Source: an uncultured Phycicoccus sp. (lineage in GTDB: Bacteria > Actinomycetota > Actinomycetes > Actinomycetales > Dermatophilaceae). From it: DNA of 64,000 bases. Of the stretch, positions 7,532-14,445 are shown piece by piece. Location of the stretch: NCBI RefSeq assembly GCF_947495705.1, contig NZ_CANLZR010000005.1, positions 124,001 through 188,000 of the forward strand. The letters are read 5' to 3'. Made by a program: the position numbers and the translations under genes. Each line of letters starts with the position of its first letter. The first letter of the stretch is position 1. The notes beneath the pieces are model-generated. The model had not been told where the DNA came from, made no database searches, and saw only the letters and a program-made list of their open reading frames with translations.

Positions 7532-8047
7532 ATGTTCTTCGACCAGTGGTCCGACCTCGTCCGCGTGCTCGTCGTCGGGTCGACGGCGTACGCGGCACTC
7601 GTGCTCATCCTGCGCCTGTCCGGCAAACGGACCCTCGCCAAGCTCAACGCCTTCGACCTCGTCGTGACGGTGGCCCTCGGGTCCACTCTGGCCACGGTGC
7701 TGCTCAGCAGCGACATCAGCGTCAGCGAGGGGGTCGCCGCGATGGGCCTGCTCGTCCTTCTGCAGTTCGTCGTCGCGTTGCTGTCCTCCCGCTCCCGGGG
7801 GGCGCGCCGGGCGGTGAAGTCGTCCCCGACGCTCCTCGTCCACCGCGGCCGCCTGCTCGAGGACCGGCTGTCGGAATGCCGCGTGACGGCGGGCGAGGTG
7901 CGCCAGGCGACCCGCAGCGCCGGGATCGGCGGCTTCGACCTCGTCGAGGCGGTCGTCCTCGAGACCGACGGGAGCCTCAGCGTGGTCCCGCGGGAGTCCG
8001 TCGGAGCCGGAGACGCCCTTGCGGACCTCACCGTCCCGCAGGGCTGA
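7532..8047 (+). CDS. DUF421/YetF-family membrane protein
   Basis: This 171-residue protein has three hydrophobic segments in the first 90 residues, including LRLSGKRTLAKLNAFDLVVTVALGS in two overlapping parts, the hallmark of DUF421. A cytosolic domain follows, with VHRGRLLEDRLSECRVTAGEV. The family includes Bacillus YetF and spore-associated YrbG/YdfS, with no settled biochemical role. TACCGT lies 7 nt before the ATG, which suggests a leaderless transcript. Confidence 0.85.
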   Translation: MFFDQWSDLVRVLVVGSTAYAALVLILRLSGKRTLAKLNAFDLVVTVALGSTLATVLLSSDISVSEGVAAMGLLVLLQFVVALLSSRSRGARRAVKSSPTLLVHRGRLLEDRLSECRVTAGEVRQATRSAGIGGFDLVEAVVLETDGSLSVVPRESVGAGDALADLTVPQG

Positions 8048-8200
8048 CCGCGGACACCCTCGGCCGCGGCCGGGAACCGGGACGGTGTGCCTTCGGTTGC
8101 GTCAGAATGCGAGGACGGCAACGCACGGAGGTGACCGGTCGCATCGTGCGCGACCGTCGGGGCCGCCGGATCCTCCACGTCTCTTCAGCAGCTGACGTGA

Positions 8201-8240
8201 GAACGGCCCCTGACCGCGTTCCGCGGGTCAGGGGCCGTTC
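8201..8240. terminator. Bidirectional hairpin between DUF421 gene and tRNA cluster
   Basis: GAACGGCCCCTGAC (8201-8214) pairs perfectly with GTCAGGGGCCGTTC (8227-8240). It ends the minus-strand tRNA cluster and can also stop transcription from the DUF421 gene. The 150 bp between 8048 and 8200 contain nothing else recognisable. Confidence 0.75.
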
Positions 8241-8244
8241 GAGA

Positions 8245-8319
8245 TGGTGGGCGATACTGGGTTTGAACCAGTGACCTCTTCCGTGTCAAGGAAGCGCGCT
8301 ACCACTGCGCCAATCGCCC
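8245..8319 (-). tRNA. tRNA-Val (GAC anticodon)
   Basis: The cloverleaf reads GGGCGAT/ATCGCCC in the acceptor stem and TTGACAC in the anticodon loop, giving GAC. CCA is encoded (discriminator A at 8248, CCA to 8245). It is the last of three tRNAs on the minus strand. Confidence 0.95.
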
Positions 8320-8335
8320 GAGGGGGTACTACTCG

Positions 8336-8406
8336 AGGTGGAGACGGGATTTGAACCCGTGTACGCGGCTTTGCAGGCCGCTGCCTCGCCTCTCGGCCAC
8401 TCCACC
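8336..8406 (-). tRNA. tRNA-Cys (GCA anticodon)
   Basis: Acceptor stem GGTGGAG/CTCCACC, anticodon GCA, discriminator U as expected for cysteine. CCA is not encoded. It lies between the Val and Gly tRNAs in one cluster. Confidence 0.95.
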
Positions 8407-8429
8407 ATTGGGGGGCGGCTAACCCTCCG

Positions 8430-8502
8430 AGCGGATGACCGGGTTCGAACCGGCGACCTCAACCTTGGCAAGGTTGCGCTCTACCAACTGAGCTACATCC
8501 GC
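8430..8502 (-). tRNA. tRNA-Gly (GCC anticodon)
   Basis: Acceptor stem GCGGATG/CATCCGC, anticodon loop TTGCCAA giving GCC, discriminator U. It is the first of the three-tRNA cluster. The T arm contains GGTTCGAACCC. Confidence 0.95.
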
Positions 8503-8610
8503 GCGCGTCAGACGAGAACTCCGACCGGAATCCCCGCTTGGCGTGCTCCGAGACAGTAGCCGATTCGCGCGCCGATCTCCAAACCGGGGACCGCACCCCG
8601 AGGGGGCCGC

Positions 8611-9750
8611 CTACCGCTCGTGATCGCCCGCCCGGACGGCCGCCCGGGCGGCCGCGGCCTCGCGCGCCGCGCCGGCATTGGCGATCGGCGTCAACGGCCG
8701 GTTGGCGGCCTCGCGCAGGCTCCGCAGCTCGAGCTCGTCGGCCAGGGTGTCGGAGTGCGCGTACCCCTCGAACGGGTCCGACCACCCGGGCTCGGGGATG
8801 ACCCCGCGGCGCCGCTCGCGCAGGTCCCGCACCCGGTCGAACAGCCGGGTGTGCAGGGCGCGCCGCTCCTCGTGCGGCCACAGCTCGCGGATGGCGCCGT
8901 TGAGCGCCGCGCCGATGAGCACGGAGATCGCCAGGGCGTACAGCCAGATGAGGATGACGATCGGGGCCGACAGCGGGCCGTAGATCGACGAGCCGCCGAG
9001 CGAGGCGGCGATGGTGCCCCGCACGAAGAACGACGCGAGCGCCCACAGCACGAGGGTGAGGACCGCACCGGGCACGTCGCGGCTCCACGGGGACCGCCGG
9101 GGCGTGGAGACGTGGTACAGGCTCGTGAGCCCGCCGACGGTGAGGACGGTGACCAGCGGCCAGTAGAGGTAGACGAGGGCGTCCCACGGGTCGGGCAGGA
9201 ACCCCCCGAGGATCGTCGGGCCGAGCAGGACGAGGGGGATGGTGATGATCCCCATGACGAGGGCGACGATGTAGAGCGAGAACGAGAGCGCCCGGGTCCG
9301 GACGATGCCGCGGACCCCCGACTGCCCGTACATGATCGAGATCGTGTCGACGAAGACGTTGAGCGCCCGCGAGCCCGACCAGAGCGAGAGGAGGAACCCG
9401 ATCGACAGCAGGTCGGCCCGGCCGCCCCGGAACACGTCGTCGACGGTGGGGCCGAGCACGCTCTCGATGACGTCGGGGGTGAGGAAGCGCCCCGCGTAGT
9501 CGAGGATCGCGTCGCGGACCTGGACGACGTTCTGGGTCCCGAAGGCGTCGCGGAAGTAGCCGAGCCCGCCGAAGAGCCCCAGGACCAGGGGCGGCAGCGA
9601 CAGGAGCGCGAAGAAGCCCGCCTCGGAGGCAAGGCCGGTGACGCGGTACCGCAGGCAGATGCGGGTCGTCACGACGGTGAGCCGGGCGATCGTCAGGGCC
9701 CCCGGCACCCGCGCGAGCGCCCGGCGCACCCGCCGTTTCGCGTCGGTCAT
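8611..9750 (-). CDS. YihY/BrkB family membrane protein
   Basis: This 379-residue protein has about six hydrophobic segments. Family landmarks include GLASEAGFFALLSLPPLVLG, WSGSRALNVFVDTI and YGPLSAPIVILIWLYALA. The family was once labelled ribonuclease BN, but that activity belongs to another protein; its true role is unknown. A polar C-terminal tail of about 80 residues is cytosolic. ATG 9750 has TACCGT 6 nt upstream (leaderless). It is divergent from aidB with only 31 bp between them. Confidence 0.85.
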   Translation of the reverse strand: MTDAKRRVRRALARVPGALTIARLTVVTTRICLRYRVTGLASEAGFFALLSLPPLVLGLFGGLGYFRDAFGTQNVVQVRDAILDYAGRFLTPDVIESVLGPTVDDVFRGGRADLLSIGFLLSLWSGSRALNVFVDTISIMYGQSGVRGIVRTRALSFSLYIVALVMGIITIPLVLLGPTILGGFLPDPWDALVYLYWPLVTVLTVGGLTSLYHVSTPRRSPWSRDVPGAVLTLVLWALASFFVRGTIAASLGGSSIYGPLSAPIVILIWLYALAISVLIGAALNGAIRELWPHEERRALHTRLFDRVRDLRERRRGVIPEPGWSDPFEGYAHSDTLADELELRSLREAANRPLTPIANAGAAREAAAARAAVRAGDHER

Positions 9751-9756
9751 GCCTCC

Positions 9757-9775
9757 ACGGTATCCGCCGTAGCCT
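9757..9775. promoter_or_regulatory. Back-to-back -10 boxes of two leaderless genes
   Basis: TACCGT on the minus strand (9762-9757) sits 6 nt before the BrkB-family ATG, and TAGCCT on the plus strand (9770-9775) sits 6 nt before the aidB GTG. The two -10 elements are separated by 7 bp, so RNA polymerase cannot occupy both at once. Confidence 0.5.
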
Positions 9776-9781
9776 GGCGCG

Positions 9782-11434
9782 GTGCGCACCCACGAAGTGA
9801 CGAACCAGGTTCAGCCGCTGGAGGACCACGACGTCCTCGGGTCCGACGCGACCCTCGCCGAGGCGGTGGCGCAGTGGGTGGCCCCCCACGACGGCTCCGG
9901 ATCCGCCGCCCTGCGCGACCTCGGCCGGCTCGCCGGGTCCGCCGAGGCCCGGACCTGGGCCGACCAGGCCGAGCGGGTCCCGCCCCTCCTGCGGACCCAC
10001 GCCCCGAGCGGCGCACGGCTCGACGAGGTCGAGTACCACCCCGCCTACCACCGGCTGCTCGAGGTCGCGGTCGGGGCCGGGCTCACCGCCGAGCCGTGGC
10101 AGCAGCAGCCCGGGTCGGGCGCCCACGCCCGACGGGCCGCGGGCTTCGTCGTGTGGTCGCAGGTCGAGGCGGGCCACCTGTGCCCGGTGTCGATGTCGTA
10201 CGCGGCGGTCCCGGCGCTTCGCGCGGCCCCCGACGTCGCGGAAGACTGGGTCCCCGGCCTCGCGGCCCGCACGTACGACCCCGGCCTCGCCCCGCACGGG
10301 CGGAAGGCCGGCCTCACCCTCGGGATGGGGATGACCGAGAAGCAGGGCGGGTCCGACGTCCGCGCCAACACGACGAGGGCGGTCGCGGCGCCGGACGGCC
10401 CGCTGACGGGCGAGACCTACCGGCTCACCGGCCACAAGTGGTTCTGCTCGGCCCCGATGAGCGACGGCTTCCTCGTCCTCGGCCAGACGGCGCCGGGCGT
10501 CACGTGCTTCCTCCTCCCCCGCGTCCTGGATGACGGCACCCGCAACGACATCCAGGTGCAGCGGCTCAAGGACAAGCTCGGCAACCGCTCGAACGCCTCG
10601 TCCGAGATCGAGCTCGACGAGGCCTGGGCCGTCCGCGTCGGCGACGAGGGCCGCGGCGTGCGCACGATCATCGACATGGTGGCCTCGACCCGGCTCGACT
10701 GCATCCTGGGGTCCGCCGCCACGATGCGGGCCGCGCTCGTGGCGGCCCTGCACCACAGCCGGCACCGCCGGGCCTTCGGCGCGTTCCTGTCGGACCAGCC
10801 GCTCATGCGCAACGTCCTCACCGACCTCGCGCTGGAGTCCGAGGCCGCCACCCTGCTCGGGATGCGCCTGGCCCACGCCGTCGACGCCGGGGAGCGCGAC
10901 CTCGGCCGGCTGGGCGTCGCCCTCGGCAAGTACTGGGTGTGCAAGCGCACCGCGCCGATGGTCGCCGAGGCGCTGGAGTGCCTCGGCGGCAACGGCTACG
11001 TCGAGGAGAACGGCCTCGCGCGGCTGTACCGGGAGGCCCCGCTCAACTCCATCTGGGAGGGCTCCGGCAACGTCAACGCCCTCGACGTCCTGCGCGCCAT
11101 CGTCCGCGAGCCCGCGGCGCTCGACGCGCTGCTCCACGAGCTCGACCTCGCCCGCGGGCACGCCCCGGTCCTCGACGCCGCGATCGACGCCTGCCGCCTC
11201 GTGCAGGACGCGGCCTCCGGGCCCGACGCCCAGTGGGGCGCCCGCCGGCTCGTCGAACAGCTCGCGGTCACCCTCCAGGCGAGCCTGCTCGTGCGGTTCT
11301 CCCCGGCCCCGGTCGCCGACGCCTTCGTCGCCAGCCGGCTGGCCGGTGGCCACGGGGTGACCTTCGGGACGCTCGGCGGCCCCGTGGGCGCCGACGTCGC
11401 GCCGGTGGTCCTCGACCGCGCGCTGCCCGCCTGA
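9782..11434 (+). CDS. aidB: AidB-like acyl-CoA dehydrogenase family protein
   Basis: The 550-residue protein tracks E. coli AidB end to end. Shared parts are an N-terminal TNQVQPLED segment, SLCP-like LCPVSMSYA, GMGMTEKQGGSDVRANTTRA, GHKWFCSAPMSDGFLVLGQT, LKDKLGNRSNASSEIE, LGGNGYVEENGLARLYREAP and NSIWEGSGN. AidB is a flavoprotein of the acyl-CoA dehydrogenase fold that binds DNA and takes part in the adaptive response to alkylation; its substrate is unsettled. No ada gene is in the window. The GTG at 9782 fits a leaderless mRNA. Confidence 0.92.
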   Translation: MRTHEVTNQVQPLEDHDVLGSDATLAEAVAQWVAPHDGSGSAALRDLGRLAGSAEARTWADQAERVPPLLRTHAPSGARLDEVEYHPAYHRLLEVAVGAGLTAEPWQQQPGSGAHARRAAGFVVWSQVEAGHLCPVSMSYAAVPALRAAPDVAEDWVPGLAARTYDPGLAPHGRKAGLTLGMGMTEKQGGSDVRANTTRAVAAPDGPLTGETYRLTGHKWFCSAPMSDGFLVLGQTAPGVTCFLLPRVLDDGTRNDIQVQRLKDKLGNRSNASSEIELDEAWAVRVGDEGRGVRTIIDMVASTRLDCILGSAATMRAALVAALHHSRHRRAFGAFLSDQPLMRNVLTDLALESEAATLLGMRLAHAVDAGERDLGRLGVALGKYWVCKRTAPMVAEALECLGGNGYVEENGLARLYREAPLNSIWEGSGNVNALDVLRAIVREPAALDALLHELDLARGHAPVLDAAIDACRLVQDAASGPDAQWGARRLVEQLAVTLQASLLVRFSPAPVADAFVASRLAGGHGVTFGTLGGPVGADVAPVVLDRALPA

Positions 11435-11465
11435 CACCCCCGGCCCCGGGGGGCCAGGAAACGGG

Positions 11466-12470
11466 TCAGGGGGTCATCGCGAGACGCTCGCGTTCGGCCT
11501 CCACGTCGAAGTCCGCAGCGGGCCAGCGCGGGTCCATCGCCTCGAGCTGCTCGAGGAGGAGGTTGGTGACGGCCAGCCGCGCGTACCACTTGTGGTCGCA
11601 CGGGACGACGTGCCACGGCGCGACGGCGGTGGAGCACTTCTCCAGGGCGGCCTGGTAGGCCTCCATGTAGTCGGCCCAGTAGCCGCGCTCGTCGACGTCG
11701 CCGGGGTTGTACTTCCAGTACTTGTCGCCGCGGTGCAGCCGCTCGGTGAGCCTGGCCTTCTGCTCGTCGCTCGAGAGGTGGAGCATCACCTTGACGATCA
11801 CCGTGCCGTCCTCGACGACGCCCTGCTCGAACCTGTTGATCTGGGCGTAGCGCCTCGACCACGTCGAGCGCGGCACGAGCTCGTGGACGCGGACGATGAG
11901 CACGTCCTCGTAGTGGGACCGGTCGAAGACCCCGATCTGACCCGGCCGCGGCAGGGCCTTGCGGATCCGCCAGAGGAAGGGGTGCTTCTTCTCCTCGGCA
12001 CTCGGGGCCTTGAACGAGGTGATGTCGACGCCCTGAGGGTCGACGGCACCGACGACGTGGCGCATGATTCCGCCCTTGCCGGAGGTGTCCATGCCCTGGA
12101 CGACGAGGAGGATCGAGCGCCGGCCGCCGCCCTTGGACTCGGCGAACAGCCGCTCCTGGAGGTCGGCGAGCCGCTTCTGCAGGTCCTCCATCACCTGCTC
12201 GGCGTCCTTCTTCCCCCCGTCGAAGCCGGGCGTCGAGGCCGGGTCGATGTCGGCGAGGGCGAAGCCGGGCTCCACCCGCAGCAGGTCCGACCAGGACGCG
12301 ACCTCGACCTCGGCCGCCGCCCGCGCCTCCTTGGCCTTCGCCTTCTTCTTCTTCGCCTTCTTCGCGGCCTTGCCGCTCAGGTCGGCGGCCTCGACGGCGG
12401 CGCGCTCGAGAGCCTTCGCCTTCGTCGCGGCCTTCGACTTCTTCGACTTGTTCTTCGCGCCCTTGCCCAT
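11466..12470 (-). CDS. ppk2: PPK2-family polyphosphate kinase with Lys-rich N-terminal tail
   Basis: This protein has 334 residues. The kinase core carries a Walker A motif GMDTSGKGG (127-135), a lid with FDRSHYEDVLI, and RFEQGVVEDGTVIVK, all typical of PPK2 polyphosphate:nucleotide phosphotransferases. The N-terminal 50 residues are unusual: 17 are lysine, the rest mostly Ala, Gly and Ser, resembling the tails of actinobacterial histone-like proteins. Such a tail could bind polyphosphate itself. Whether it phosphorylates AMP, ADP or GDP cannot be decided. GAGGAT lies 6 nt before ATG 12470. Confidence 0.88.
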   Translation of the reverse strand: MGKGAKNKSKKSKAATKAKALERAAVEAADLSGKAAKKAKKKKAKAKEARAAAEVEVASWSDLLRVEPGFALADIDPASTPGFDGGKKDAEQVMEDLQKRLADLQERLFAESKGGGRRSILLVVQGMDTSGKGGIMRHVVGAVDPQGVDITSFKAPSAEEKKHPFLWRIRKALPRPGQIGVFDRSHYEDVLIVRVHELVPRSTWSRRYAQINRFEQGVVEDGTVIVKVMLHLSSDEQKARLTERLHRGDKYWKYNPGDVDERGYWADYMEAYQAALEKCSTAVAPWHVVPCDHKWYARLAVTNLLLEQLEAMDPRWPAADFDVEAERERLAMTP

Positions 12471-12472
12471 CG

Positions 12473-12507
12473 GGGCATCCTCGCAGAGCGGCGCTGCGAG
12501 GATGCCC
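12473..12507. promoter_or_regulatory. 14-bp inverted repeat between two divergent leaderless genes
   Basis: GGGCATCCTCGCAG (12473-12486) and CTGCGAGGATGCCC (12494-12507) are exact reverse complements around a 7-bp centre. Each arm contains the GAGGAT box that sits 6 nt before one of the two start codons (12470 minus, 12510 plus). The whole intergenic region is therefore one symmetric element. Confidence 0.6.
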
Positions 12508-12509
12508 GG

Positions 12510-13253
12510 ATGCGCATCCTGCTCGACCCCCGCCGTCCGGCCACCCCCGGCGGGCGGCTCACCGTCGCCGCCCTCGTCGACCTCTACGCCCCACCCCCGC
12601 GGCGCCGATGGGTCCGGTCGAACATGGTCGCGACGGTCGACGGCTCCGCGGTGGGCGCCGACGGCCGCAGCGGGTCGGTCAACACCCCCGCCGACAACCG
12701 GGTCTTCGCGATCCTGCGCGACCACGCGGACGCCGTCGTCGCCGGTGCGGGCACGATGCGCGACGAGGGGTACCGGCGGATCGAGCCGACCCGCCGCTCC
12801 CCCGTCCCCGCGACCCTCGTCGCGGTGACCCGCAGCGGCAAGGTGCCCGAGGGGCTGCGCACGCCAACGGCGGGTCGCGGACCCGCCCTCCTCGTCACCT
12901 GCGATGCGGCCGGGACGCGCGCGCTGAACCGCGCCCGGTCGGTGCTGGGCGCGGAGTCCGTCCTCGTCTGCGGCGACGACCGCGTCGACCTCGCGCTCGC
13001 CCTCGACCTCCTGGCCGACCGCGGGCTTCGCCATGTGCTCGTCGAGGGTGGCCCCTCGCTGCTCGGCACCGCCCTGGCGGCGGGGGTCGTCGACGAGCTG
13101 GCCACGACGGTGGCGCCCGTCGTCGTCGGCGGGAACGGGCGGCGGATCGTCACCGGTGCGCCGCTGGCCCCGCCGGCGGGTGTGGCGGTGCGCCCGCACC
13201 TGATGCTCGAGGAGTCGGGCACCGTGCTCGCGCTGTGGCGGGTCCGCCGCTGA
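12510..13253 (+). CDS. Pyrimidine reductase family protein (RibD C-terminal fold)
   Basis: The 247-residue protein has the bacterial DHFR-like fold of RibD C-terminal reductases: RSNMVATVDGSAVGADGRSG, VNTPADNRVFAILRDHADAVV, AGAGTMRDEGY and a late HVLVEGGPSLLG. It lacks a deaminase domain. Stand-alone versions are usual in actinobacteria and may reduce an aminouracil in riboflavin synthesis or another NADPH substrate. ATG 12510 is preferred because it is adjacent to a suitable -10. It is divergent from ppk2. Confidence 0.8.
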   Translation: MRILLDPRRPATPGGRLTVAALVDLYAPPPRRRWVRSNMVATVDGSAVGADGRSGSVNTPADNRVFAILRDHADAVVAGAGTMRDEGYRRIEPTRRSPVPATLVAVTRSGKVPEGLRTPTAGRGPALLVTCDAAGTRALNRARSVLGAESVLVCGDDRVDLALALDLLADRGLRHVLVEGGPSLLGTALAAGVVDELATTVAPVVVGGNGRRIVTGAPLAPPAGVAVRPHLMLEESGTVLALWRVRR

Positions 13254-13263
13254 GGGCGTGTGC

Positions 13264-14445
13264 TCAGCCGGCCGCGTAGGCGCGCACCACCGACTCCCAG
13301 CGGGTGGGGTCGGTGTTCCACTCCTGGCAGTGCCGGGCCTCGCGCCACTGCTCGAAGGTCACGAGGTCGGGGCGGGCCTGGGCGAGGGCGAGCGACGGGC
13401 CGAAGGGGACGAACTCGTCGTCGGCCGAGTGGATGAGCAGGAGCCGGTGGCGCAGCTCGTCGGCCCGCCGGACCCAGTCGGTGAGGGCGAGGTCGACGCC
13501 CTCGTGGACCCCGACGAGGCGGTGCCCCCAGCGGTGGCGCATGAGCAGCCGGGCCAGCGAGCCCACGGGCCGGGGGACGTGGTGCTCGCGCGCGTGGTGG
13601 GCCAGGACGTCGCCCCAGTCGATGACGGGGCCGTCGAGGACGACCCGCGAGACGCGGTGGGACTGCGCGGACCGGTCGAGCAGCTGCAGCGTGATGGCCG
13701 CGCCCATCGACCAGCCCATGAGGAGGATCTCCGAGGCCCCGTGCTCGACGGCGTACGTGACGGCGGCGTCGACGTCGCGCCACTCCGACAGGCCGAGGGC
13801 GTAGCGGCTGTCGGGAGCGGCGGGCACGTTCACGTCGTTGCGGTACGAGGGGACGAGGCACGTCCAGCCCTCGGCGAGCAGCGGCGGCATGGCCCGCACG
13901 GTCTCCTCGCGCTGGGCGCCCCGGCCGTGCACGAGGACGGCCCACCGCTCGGTGGCGGTGCCGTCGGGCGTGACCACCCAGGCGGGCATCGCCCCCAGCT
14001 CGCCGCGGTAGGTGACGTGCTCGGTGGGCAGGCCGAGGCTGACGTCGGGCGGCGCACCGTGGTAGTAGCTGTTCCACCGGGCGGGGCCGGGCCGGGGCTC
14101 GCCCGCGTCGACCCCCAGCAGCTCACGCCGGACCACCCCCGCGGCGGCGTCGAGGTCGAGCACGTCACCGACCCGGCAGTGCCCGCGCCCGCCGTCGAGC
14201 CACAGCCCGTACCGGCCCGACACGACCGTGTCGGCGGTGGTGTCGAGGAGAACGGAGCCGGCCGCGACCTCGCGGACGACGACGTCGTCGGGGCGCCGCG
14301 GGTCGGGGGTGAGGATCTTGCGGGCGAAGTAGGCCGCACCGGCCAGCGACCCGGCGGCCGACGCCAGGGCCGAGGTGGCGCCCACCGCGGCGCCGGCCGT
14401 CGCCGCGACCCTGGCCCGGCTGGGCCCGGCCGACGACCGGCTCAC
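13264..14445 (-). CDS. Alpha/beta hydrolase
   Basis: A 393-residue protein with a nucleophile elbow GWSMGAA, an oxyanion strand VLVHGRGAQREE, a late Asp in IHSADDEFVP and a His in REARHCQEWN: the Ser-Asp-His triad of alpha/beta hydrolases. Residues 10-35 are hydrophobic and may be a signal anchor. Its GTG overlaps the stop of the polymerase-ligase gene as GTGA, so the two are translated together. The substrate is unknown; nothing in the sequence ties it to DNA repair beyond this coupling. Confidence 0.75.
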   Translation of the reverse strand: MSRSSAGPSRARVAATAGAAVGATSALASAAGSLAGAAYFARKILTPDPRRPDDVVVREVAAGSVLLDTTADTVVSGRYGLWLDGGRGHCRVGDVLDLDAAAGVVRRELLGVDAGEPRPGPARWNSYYHGAPPDVSLGLPTEHVTYRGELGAMPAWVVTPDGTATERWAVLVHGRGAQREETVRAMPPLLAEGWTCLVPSYRNDVNVPAAPDSRYALGLSEWRDVDAAVTYAVEHGASEILLMGWSMGAAITLQLLDRSAQSHRVSRVVLDGPVIDWGDVLAHHAREHHVPRPVGSLARLLMRHRWGHRLVGVHEGVDLALTDWVRRADELRHRLLLIHSADDEFVPFGPSLALAQARPDLVTFEQWREARHCQEWNTDPTRWESVVRAYAAG

